Shown in pieces: positions 8,054-15,064 of a DNA stretch of 16,815 nucleotides (positions are counted from its first letter, which is position 1; the number at the start of each line of letters is the position of its first letter). The DNA is from Acidobacteriota bacterium (GTDB taxonomy: Bacteria; Acidobacteriota; Blastocatellia; Pyrinomonadales; Pyrinomonadaceae). The stretch lies in the NCBI GenBank assembly GCA_020853255.1, contig JADYZI010000262.1, positions 1-16,815 of the forward strand, written 5' to 3'. A program made the position numbers and the translations under genes. The notes under the pieces were generated by a model that saw only the letters and a list, made by a program, of their open reading frames with translations, searched no databases and was not told the DNA's origin.

Positions 8054-9808
8054 CTACCTTTGCTCGTTGAGAACCAGACTCAACGAGCTTTTTTCTTTTT
8101 TGGACGATGTCCGGGCCCTTTGTGCGGCAGCGTAAAGTTGAGCGGCCTTTGGGAGAGCATCCAGAGCCTGGTTGATCTGCGGGTCGGCCTCTATCCGCAC
8201 TCGGGCGGCGGTCTCAGATCCAAAGGCACCGAGAGCGATATAGTAGCCAAGCATTTGGCGAACAAAGGCTTGTTCCTTTTGCAGGCTTGCTACCCACGAA
8301 GGCTGAACTTTGTTCCCGGCGACAAACTCGCCAAACTGTCTAACCACCTCTTCATCAACTATCGGTTCGCCAAAGATGATGCGTTGTCTGAGCCGCTCGA
8401 TAGTGGCCGACGAGCCTAGTACCGGATCTTTATCCAATCGTCCGGCGGTGAGCTCACGCGAGAAGAAGAAGATCGGATCGAGAAGGCGTATTCGTTCCAG
8501 CGTCAGGCCGCCACTGGCCGCGATCGTATCGGGTGCAATGCCGTCGCCGCCGTAAACGATGCGGTTAGTTGGCGTCTTCGCGGCAAAAAGCGGCTTGTCT
8601 ATCTCGGCGGTACGGTGATTATAGTAATCATAGAGGCCGGTTGCTGCGTAGTCGCGCTGAATAGATCGGCCCGTCGGCGTGTAGTACCTGGCGGCGGTAA
8701 GTGTTAGTCCGGCGCCTTCGGGCAAATTCAGCACACTTTGCACCAGCCCTTTGCCAAATGTTCTGCGGCCGACGATCAGTGCCCGATCGTTATCTTGCAG
8801 TGCACCGGCAAGGACCTCAGATGCCGAGGCCGTGTTCTCGTCCGCGAGAAGGACCAGCGGCATCGATTCGTATTGCGGCTTTGCGGCCTTCCACACGCGA
8901 TCGTCATCCGCATAACGGCCCCGCTGGGACACGATCGTCGTACCGGGCGGGAGAAATTTTTCCGCCACCTTAACGGCTTGTTCTAGAATGCCGCCGCCGT
9001 TGCCGCGAAGGTCCAGAACCAGCGACGTCATTCCGCGGCGTTTCAGATCATTGATCGCCGCTTCAAGTTCGCCGAATGTGGCGTTGCTAAATCCGCCTGT
9101 TAGATCGACATATCCTGTTTTTCCACGAAGCAGGAAGCCTTTGGGAACCGCTGGCTCATGGACGCGGTCGCGACGCATTTCGATAACCTCGACGGCCAGG
9201 CTGTTGGCTCGCTCGACCGTTAGCCGTACCGTTGTTCCGCGCGTGCCGCGAACGAGATCACGGACAATATCAGGTGATGCCCCCGAAACGCCGTGGCCGT
9301 TGACGGCAAGTATCCTGTCGCCGAATCTGAGCCCGGCCCTTGCGGCAGGCGAGCCGGCAAATGTCGAAACGATATACGTGTCAACGGCACCGGCGTTTTC
9401 AAAGCCGGCTATCGACGAACCCGTTCCCGAATATTCGCTTTCGTGCTCGCCCAGCAACTCCTCGAACTCGGCACGGTCGTAGTAACGGGAATGCGGATCA
9501 AGTGCGTGCAGCATCGTGGAAATGGCCGCGCCCATCAGCATATCCACGCTAAGGCCATTTCCTGCTACGTGATTTTTCTCAATTATCTCAAGTGCTTCAG
9601 TAAGATCGGTGGAAATGGTAGCGGGTTTAATCCCCGGGGCCTTCGTCGAGGTTCGATTTCCGGAGGCTGAGAATGAACTTCCAGCCGACAACGCGAACGG
9701 ATCTGCCGAAGGCGCAAGTTGGGCGGACCGCGGATCCTGGCCAAACCCGGCCTGCACGATAACAACGCAAATCAAGCCCACGACACAAAAACTCTTCCTG
9801 AGCGTCAT
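8054..9808 (-). CDS. S41 family C-terminal processing protease (CtpA-like), exported
   Basis: This is a 584-residue serine protease of the S41/CtpA/Tsp type, which cleaves periplasmic substrates near their C-termini. The signal peptide covers residues 1-23 (CVVGLICVVIVQAGFG, then QD). There is no lipobox. Residues about 125-215 form a PDZ domain (YIVSTFAGSPAARAGLRFGD). The protease core runs from about 228 to 400, with LVLDLRGNGGG. The catalytic residues fit Ser328 (in ENTASASEV) and Lys353 (in TFGKGLVQ), 25 residues apart as in E. coli Tsp, with Gln357 as the third residue. A helical C-terminal region of about 150 residues ends in a Lys/Ser-rich tail. The start at 9808 is chosen because GGAG (9814-9817) is five bases upstream and a signal peptide begins there. 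An earlier in-frame Met would add 17 polar residues. It is convergent with the second receptor and divergent from the GAF gene. Confidence 0.93.
   Translation of the reverse strand: MTLRKSFCVVGLICVVIVQAGFGQDPRSAQLAPSADPFALSAGSSFSASGNRTSTKAPGIKPATISTDLTEALEIIEKNHVAGNGLSVDMLMGAAISTMLHALDPHSRYYDRAEFEELLGEHESEYSGTGSSIAGFENAGAVDTYIVSTFAGSPAARAGLRFGDRILAVNGHGVSGASPDIVRDLVRGTRGTTVRLTVERANSLAVEVIEMRRDRVHEPAVPKGFLLRGKTGYVDLTGGFSNATFGELEAAINDLKRRGMTSLVLDLRGNGGGILEQAVKVAEKFLPPGTTIVSQRGRYADDDRVWKAAKPQYESMPLVLLADENTASASEVLAGALQDNDRALIVGRRTFGKGLVQSVLNLPEGAGLTLTAARYYTPTGRSIQRDYAATGLYDYYNHRTAEIDKPLFAAKTPTNRIVYGGDGIAPDTIAASGGLTLERIRLLDPIFFFSRELTAGRLDKDPVLGSSATIERLRQRIIFGEPIVDEEVVRQFGEFVAGNKVQPSWVASLQKEQAFVRQMLGYYIALGAFGSETAARVRIEADPQINQALDALPKAAQLYAAAQRARTSSKKEKSSLSLVLNEQR
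8062..8100 (+). terminator. Plus-strand terminator embedded in the 3' end of the S41 gene
   Basis: GCTCGTTGAG (8062-8071) and CTCAACGAGC (8079-8088) form a perfect 10-bp stem with a 7-base loop. They are followed by TTTTTT C TTTTTT on the plus strand. The structure lies inside the last codons of the minus-strand protease gene and encodes its Lys/Ser-rich C-terminal tail. In orientation it would stop read-through from the second receptor. Confidence 0.75.
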
Positions 9809-10027
9809 AAGATCTCCGCCGTCCGGGAGGGCGTGTCTTCTCGCCGATCCGGCCATCACGTCGATGCGGCCTCCAGCCGATATTCAAAAATGCTTGCGGT
9901 CTGAAAATGTCAAATAGCCACCTGATTCCAGAAACGCCCGGGGGACATGTCAAAACAGGGATCCTATTGCTTAGGTGTTCATCAGGGACGGGTTGAAAAT
10001 CCGCGGAAATTGCGTAAAAATCACAGG

Positions 10028-10804
10028 ATGAGCGAATCTGGCGGCGACGATCTGCAGAAACGATTGAAAAGGCTGGTCGAGACCATAGATATTGCCAATG
10101 TATTTACGGAACCGCTTACCCGGTCTCTCGCAACCTTGCTGGAGATCTCTGCCGCCGAACTGAACTCAGACGAGGCTTCCGTCCTGATCCGCGATGGTGA
10201 TGAGGGCGATCTTAGGTTTCTTTCGGCCATTGGCAAGGTTGCCGAACAACTTATCAACATCAAGGTGCCGGCGGGAAAGGGGATCGCCGGATTCGTTATG
10301 TCTTCGGGGCAGCCGATGGCGGTCGCGGATGTTGGCGAAGAGGGCGCATTTTATTCGGAAGTTGACCGTCGGACAGGATATTCGACGCAGATGATCCTTG
10401 CCACCCCGCTTAGTCATAATGGCGAGGTGATTGGTGTTTTGGAGTACATTAACCGGCGCGGCGATCCTCCGTTTGAGCCATTTACGCCGGCCGAGATGGA
10501 CCGTGCCGCGGCTTTTGCAATGCCGATCGCATCGCTTGTCAACGCCTATGAATCAGCGAAATTGTTTCGTGACCTCGGCGAAAACATCCTGACAAATGAT
10601 TCGACGGATGACCTTGGTATCGTTAGAGAATGGCTTAGTGAACTGCGCGATTCTGCCGAGCATCGCGAGATGATGGACCTGGCCGTGCTGATTCGCGAGG
10701 TTGCTGGGCGCGGTGAGGCAGAGCGCGTTCTGTGCCGGGAAATGCTTGAATCGATCGTTCGATATTCCGACACTAAGAGCGAAAGCAATTTTCTGACCCT
10801 GTAA
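10028..10804 (+). CDS. GAF domain protein
   Basis: This is a 258-residue protein with one GAF domain at about residues 25-170 (FLSAIGKVAEQL, PAGKGIAGFVMSSGQP, ILATPLSHNGEVIGVLEYIN), followed by a helical tail of about 85 residues. GAF domains bind small molecules or sense redox state and usually control an attached or partner protein. No output domain (kinase, cyclase or DNA-binding) is seen here, so it may act through a partner. No signal peptide is present. The start is uncertain: the frame stays open back to an ATG at 9947 preceded by a G-run, which would add 27 residues. The later Met is chosen because the extra segment does not look like part of the domain, although its own ribosome site is poor. 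The subtilisin-like gene follows 88 bases downstream on the same strand. Confidence 0.82.
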   Translation: MSESGGDDLQKRLKRLVETIDIANVFTEPLTRSLATLLEISAAELNSDEASVLIRDGDEGDLRFLSAIGKVAEQLINIKVPAGKGIAGFVMSSGQPMAVADVGEEGAFYSEVDRRTGYSTQMILATPLSHNGEVIGVLEYINRRGDPPFEPFTPAEMDRAAAFAMPIASLVNAYESAKLFRDLGENILTNDSTDDLGIVREWLSELRDSAEHREMMDLAVLIREVAGRGEAERVLCREMLESIVRYSDTKSESNFLTL

Positions 10805-10892
10805 CAAACATTAGGGGCTCGGGCCTGTTGCCGGAGAGCGGCGGCAGCGGCGCCGGACATGGCCCGGTCCAGCATTTGATCGAAATTTTCTT

Positions 10893-11690
10893 ATGACGAC
10901 GGTTCCAGAGGCTGACATCGGCACGTTTGAGCGGGGCACGCAGTATCTGCAACTGGCGGACGACTGGCGGTCGGCTACTGGCCGGGGCATTAGCGTCGCG
11001 ATCGTCGACAGCGGGATTGATGCCAACCATCCCGATCTCGCCGGCAAGGTAGCCGGCTCGGTCGAGGCGAGGGTTGACAATAAGCGCGTAGTTTTTGATC
11101 CATCCGAGACCGGCGATTCGGCCGGTCATGGTACGGCGTGTGCCGGGATCATCGCAAAGATCTCACCTGATGCTCAACTGTTCAGCATAAAAGTTCTCGG
11201 CGCGGCCGGGCTTGGTGATGGACAGGCGTTTCTGGCCGGGCTCGAACACTGCATCAAGCAGCGTTACCGGGTAATAAATCTGAGTCTCGGTACCACAAAA
11301 CCACAATTTTTTTCACCGCTGCATGATCTTCTTGACCGGGCATATCAAGCCGGCTGTATCGTTGTCGCGGCGGCAAATAACCTTCCGCATCCCAGCTTTC
11401 CGTCGGTATTTTCATCGTCGCTGATCTCGGTCATCAAAAGTACCGAGACAGACCCGCTAAACTTCGGTTTCCATTTTGGCGAGGTTATCGAACTTACTGC
11501 GCCCGGCGTCAATGTTCGAACATCCTGGCTGGATAAAGGATACAGAACACTGACCGGCAACAGCTTTGCATGCCCTCATATCGTTGGCGTCATTGCCCGC
11601 TTGCTTGAGAAGCACCCCGATATGACGCCTTTCCAGGTCAAATCCGCGCTTTATGCGATCGCTTGCGATAATCAGTATCGGACCGCGTGA
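10893..11690 (+). CDS. Subtilisin-like serine protease (S8), compact, no signal peptide
   Basis: This is a 265-residue S8 family protease. The catalytic triad is visible: Asp39 in VAIVDSGIDANHPDL, His79 in DSAGHGTACAGII and Ser224 in TGNSFACPHIVGVIA. Asn162 in VVAAANN fits the oxyanion position. The Ser motif is unusual, GNSFACPH where most subtilases have GTSMAAPH, which places a Cys (227) three residues after the nucleophile. There is no signal peptide and no I9-type pro-domain, and at 265 residues it is little more than the catalytic core. It is therefore probably an intracellular protease kept in check by something other than a pro-peptide. It lies just downstream of the GAF gene on the same strand. 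I see no Shine-Dalgarno before the ATG, and the nearest upstream ATG is out of frame. Confidence 0.9.
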   Translation: MTTVPEADIGTFERGTQYLQLADDWRSATGRGISVAIVDSGIDANHPDLAGKVAGSVEARVDNKRVVFDPSETGDSAGHGTACAGIIAKISPDAQLFSIKVLGAAGLGDGQAFLAGLEHCIKQRYRVINLSLGTTKPQFFSPLHDLLDRAYQAGCIVVAAANNLPHPSFPSVFSSSLISVIKSTETDPLNFGFHFGEVIELTAPGVNVRTSWLDKGYRTLTGNSFACPHIVGVIARLLEKHPDMTPFQVKSALYAIACDNQYRTA

Positions 11691-11700
11691 TGTTCCTTTC

Positions 11701-11750
11701 CTTTGCGGGCCTCGCGGCGTTGTCCGGGCAGTTGTTTTATTGCCGCAAAG
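11701..11750. repeat. Degenerate palindrome with CTTTGCGG / CCGCAAAG ends
   Basis: CTTTGCGG (11701-11708) and CCGCAAAG (11743-11750) form an inverted repeat around a 34-base interior, just after the subtilase stop codon. The right arm shares TGCCGCAAAGT with the palindrome at 14937-15035, so the two are probably worn copies of one intergenic repeat family. It lacks a T-run and is not a typical terminator. Confidence 0.5.
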
Positions 11751-11783
11751 TACACCACGGGAAGCGCCGATTTTGCAAATTTG

Positions 11784-11811
11784 TTGGCAAAATGTTTTGA
11801 TTAACTGTAAT
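11784..11811 (+). promoter_or_regulatory. Candidate promoter of the M16 gene pair
   Basis: TTGGCA (11784-11789) and TGTAAT (11806-11811) each match five of six bases of the -35 and -10 consensus, at 16-bp spacing. The segment is A+T-rich and lies 38 bases before the M16 start codon. Confidence 0.45.
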
Positions 11812-11849
11812 AAATAAAGGCGGTTTATGCCGCTCCCGCAACGCCGAAT

Positions 11850-13127
11850 ATGTCGGAAACATTTAACCTTTCACCACTTAAGATCGAGCAATACACCCTT
11901 GAAAATGGATTGAGGGTCGTTCTCAATCCGGACAACGCCGTGCCGGTTGTTGCACTTGCTGTCTATTACGACGTCGGTTCCCGCAATGAACGCGAAGGCC
12001 GCACCGGTTTTGCTCATCTTTTCGAGCATATGATGTTTCAGGGCTCCGCGAATGTTAAAAAGGCGGAACACTTTCAATACATCATGAAGGCCGGCGGGAC
12101 GATGAACGGCACAACGTCGAGCGAGAGGACAAATTATTACGAAACGCTGCCGGCGAGCGAACTGCCGCTCGGCCTTTGGCTTGAATCGGACCGAATGCGT
12201 TCGTTGGCGGTGACGCAGGAAAATCTGGACAATCAGCGCGAGGCCGTCAAGGAAGAAAAGCGGCTGCGGTACGATAATCAACCGTACGGCCAGATATTTG
12301 ATCTGATCGCCGAGATGATCTACAAGAATTTCTCGAACGCCCATTCAACGATCGGGTCGATGGAAGATCTTGATGACGCGACGGTCGAGGATGTGCAGGA
12401 GTTCTTTCGCATCTATTACGCTCCGAACAATGCGGTGCTGACGCTCTCAGGAGCTTTCGATACGAAGACGGCGAAAAACCTGATCGAGACCTTTTTTAGC
12501 GATATTCCGTCCCAGCCGCTGCCGCCGGCAATAAACGTCGAAGAACCAACCGAGGTGGCGTCAAACTATAAGGAATGGGAGGACAAACTCGCACCGTTCC
12601 CGGCGTTTCTTATCGGCTGGAAGATACCGCAGCGGGGTTCGGCAGAATACAACGCCCTCTATTTGGCGGGCAAGCTCCTATACGACGGCGAAAGCTCGCG
12701 GCTTTATCAAAAATTGGTAAAGGGTGACGAAAGCATTATTCAGCTTTTCGGGTTTACGGACGAACGCCGCGGGCCATCGAGCATCTATGTCGGGGCGATA
12801 CCAAAACCGGAAAAGGACCTTAGCAAGATCCGCGATGTGATCATGACCGAGATCGCCCACATAGCGAAAGAGGGCCCAACGGCCGATGAGATGCAGAAGC
12901 TGCATAACCAGCTGATCAATGATTTTGTACGGCTTCGACAATCTTCGCAGGCGCGGGCACAGGCGATCGCGGAATTTGCACTGTACGATGGTGATCCTGA
13001 GCTGATCAATACCGAGCTTGAAACGCTTCTGGCGATCACACCGGAACAGATCCGGGCGGCCGCCGAGAAATACCTTCATTCTGATAATCGCTCCCTATTG
13101 GACATTGTACCGGCAGGGAAAGGATAG
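11850..13127 (+). CDS. M16 family zinc metallopeptidase, catalytic subunit
   Basis: This is a 425-residue M16 (pitrilysin/MPP-like) peptidase. The inverted zinc motif is intact, His56-Leu-Phe-Glu59-His60 in GFAHLFEHMMFQGSA. The distal zinc ligand is probably Glu136 in REAVKEEKRLR, at the usual spacing. Residues about 15-165 are the N-terminal peptidase half and about 170-350 the M16 C-terminal half. The C-terminal half lacks a clear L-R-E...G-x-x-Y motif, which the neighbouring gene has. At about 425 residues it is a one-half type that would need a partner to close the cavity. No signal peptide is visible, so it appears cytoplasmic. No Shine-Dalgarno precedes the ATG, and a small overlapping ORF begins 23 bases upstream. 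Confidence 0.92.
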   Translation: MSETFNLSPLKIEQYTLENGLRVVLNPDNAVPVVALAVYYDVGSRNEREGRTGFAHLFEHMMFQGSANVKKAEHFQYIMKAGGTMNGTTSSERTNYYETLPASELPLGLWLESDRMRSLAVTQENLDNQREAVKEEKRLRYDNQPYGQIFDLIAEMIYKNFSNAHSTIGSMEDLDDATVEDVQEFFRIYYAPNNAVLTLSGAFDTKTAKNLIETFFSDIPSQPLPPAINVEEPTEVASNYKEWEDKLAPFPAFLIGWKIPQRGSAEYNALYLAGKLLYDGESSRLYQKLVKGDESIIQLFGFTDERRGPSSIYVGAIPKPEKDLSKIRDVIMTEIAHIAKEGPTADEMQKLHNQLINDFVRLRQSSQARAQAIAEFALYDGDPELINTELETLLAITPEQIRAAAEKYLHSDNRSLLDIVPAGKG

Positions 13128-13169
13128 CCTACTATTACAGGCTGATAGCCTATTGCATTTGATCGACTT

Positions 13170-14873
13170 ATGGCACAAGCTGCTTTGAAAATGCCTCCCA
13201 AACCACTTGAACCTGTACCGTTCAACGTTCCGCAAGCGATCAGGGCAACGCTTGATAACGGACTCAGGGTCGTGATCATCCCGGATCCGCGGGTACCGCT
13301 GGTCAGCTATCGGTTGGCTTTTATGAGCGGAGACGCTGACGACCTGACGGAAGCATTCGGGCAAACATCCGCCATGGCCGCGATGCTCACCGAGGGAACG
13401 CAAAACTATACGAGTCGCGCCCTTGCCGAAAAGATCGAGCGGCTCGGAGCCAGCCTATCCGCAAGTTCCTCGGACGACTTTACGATCGTTGCCGCATCGG
13501 CGCTGGCGCTCTACAGTTCTGAGATACTCCAACTTGTCGCCGAGATCGTTTTCAAACCAACATTCCCTGAAAATGAACTTGATCTTTATCGCCGAAACAC
13601 GGTCGAGCACCTGAAATTCCAACGCTCACAGGCGAATTTTCTTGCCGGCGAACAGACGGCACGTGTCCTTTACGGCCAGCATCCGTATTCACGCGTTTCC
13701 CCAACGGCTGACGATGTCGAGAAAATAACCTCAGAAGATCTTGCCGAGCTGCACCGAAAACGATTTGTGGCGAACAACGCGGTGCTGATAGTGATCGGTG
13801 ATGTGGAATACGGCGACCTTATGAAAGAGGTCCACGAGCATTTTGGCGAATGGCGGCAAGGGCCGGTCGAGGCGCGCCGATTCGCGGGCCTGCAACCGCT
13901 CGAAGCGCGGAAGTTGACCATCGTTGACCGGCCGGGCTCGGCACAATCGAATATAGTTCTCGCAAATCTCGCTATCCGCCGAAGTGACCCGGACTATTTC
14001 CCGGTACTGGTGATGAACCAGGTGCTTGGTGCCGGTGCCTCTTCGCGCGTGTTCATGAACCTGCGCGAAGAAAAAGGTTACACCTACGGAGCATACACGA
14101 GGATAGACGCAAGAAAAGAGGCTGGCGACCTTGAGGCTACGGCCGAGGTCCGAACTGCTGTTACCGGCGATTCGCTTCATGAATTCTTCTACGAACTCGG
14201 CCGTATCCGCGAGGATGAGGTAACGCCGGAAGAACTTGCTGACGCTAAAAACTTTTTGACCGGCGTTTTTCCCATTCGCGCGGAGACGCAGGAAGGACTG
14301 ACCGGCCTGATAGTTTCGCAGGAGCTTAACGAACTGCCTGAGGATTACTTAAATACTTATCGTGATAATGTCGATGCGGTCACCGCGGCGGATGTCGCGC
14401 GTGTCGCAATGAAATACATCAACCCGGACCGAATGTCTATCGTTATTGTCGGTGACGCGGGCGAAATACTAACGCAGGCCCGTGATTATGCGAGCGATAT
14501 CGAGCTATTCGACACCGAAGGGCATTCGAAGGACATCAAGGAATTCGAGGCCGGATCGGCGGGCGAACCGGCGGATTTCAGCGGGCAGTGGAAGCTTGAT
14601 CTCGATTTTCAGGGCCAGACGGTCCCTGTCACGCTGACGATCGAACAATCCGGAAACTCTGTAAGCGGTTCGATCGAGACGGCCCTTGGCAACGGAGAGA
14701 TCACGGCCGGCTCGGTTCGCGGCAGCAGCCTTTCAGCGACCGCGGATACGGAAATACAGGGCCAGAATGTTGAATTCGTGATCAATGGCAAAGTCGATGG
14801 GGAAGCCATCACGGGTACAATATCCGCGGCGGTTATCCCTGATTCATTAAGTTTTACTGGCAAACGGCGGTAA
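13170..14873 (+). CDS. M16 family protein without zinc motif (probable regulatory subunit), fused to C-terminal beta-rich domain
   Basis: This is a 567-residue protein. Residues about 23-460 are an M16 fold (ATLDNGLRVVIIPDP at the start). The HxxEH site is replaced by Ser67-Ala-Met-Ala70-Ala71 when aligned through the shared M-L-x-x-G-T segment, so it should not bind catalytic zinc. The C-terminal half has SSRVFMNLREEKGYTYGAY, the Arg/Tyr-type motif of regulatory M16 subunits. Together with the gene 42 bases upstream this suggests a heterodimer of one catalytic and one substrate-binding subunit, as known for other bacterial M16 pairs. Residues about 467-567 form a separate Gly/Ser/Thr-rich beta domain (FSGQWKLDLDFQG, then LTIEQSGNSVSGSI). 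Similar segments are attached to other acidobacterial hydrolases, but I cannot name a Pfam family with certainty. No signal peptide and no good Shine-Dalgarno are seen. Confidence 0.9.
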   Translation: MAQAALKMPPKPLEPVPFNVPQAIRATLDNGLRVVIIPDPRVPLVSYRLAFMSGDADDLTEAFGQTSAMAAMLTEGTQNYTSRALAEKIERLGASLSASSSDDFTIVAASALALYSSEILQLVAEIVFKPTFPENELDLYRRNTVEHLKFQRSQANFLAGEQTARVLYGQHPYSRVSPTADDVEKITSEDLAELHRKRFVANNAVLIVIGDVEYGDLMKEVHEHFGEWRQGPVEARRFAGLQPLEARKLTIVDRPGSAQSNIVLANLAIRRSDPDYFPVLVMNQVLGAGASSRVFMNLREEKGYTYGAYTRIDARKEAGDLEATAEVRTAVTGDSLHEFFYELGRIREDEVTPEELADAKNFLTGVFPIRAETQEGLTGLIVSQELNELPEDYLNTYRDNVDAVTAADVARVAMKYINPDRMSIVIVGDAGEILTQARDYASDIELFDTEGHSKDIKEFEAGSAGEPADFSGQWKLDLDFQGQTVPVTLTIEQSGNSVSGSIETALGNGEITAGSVRGSSLSATADTEIQGQNVEFVINGKVDGEAITGTISAAVIPDSLSFTGKRR

Positions 14874-14936
14874 TGCGTCCGCAAATCTGCGTCGAAGGTC
14901 AATTAGCGAACAATTACAGTTGAATCGTAAATGCAT

Positions 14937-15035
14937 TTTTGTGCGCTTTGTGTCTTCAACTTGGCGGGCATTGTGTTAAAAAAACCGTTAACACAATGCC
15001 GCAAAGTTCGCAAACAAGAGGACATTGGCACGAAA
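14937..15035. repeat. Long imperfect palindrome with perfect 13-bp hairpin core
   Basis: The core is GGCATTGTGTTAA (14967-14979) and TTAACACAATGCC (14988-15000) with an 8-base loop. Outward, the arms remain similar with small gaps: left TTTTGTGCGCTTTGTGTCTT against the complement of the right arm, TTTCGTGCCAATGTCCTCTT. This gives an element of about 99 bases in the gap between the convergent M16 and NTF2-like genes. It has no T-run. It may still slow transcription from either side, but it looks like a dispersed palindromic repeat. Confidence 0.65.
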
Positions 15036-15064
15036 CTACTTCCAAATTATCCGTTACAGGCCAC

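Noticed and set aside
9885..9913. Minus-strand TTGACA (9908-9913) as the -35 of the S41 protease promoter
   Set aside because: The -35 match is perfect, but at 16-18 bp spacing only TTTTTG-like sequence is found, so there is no credible -10.
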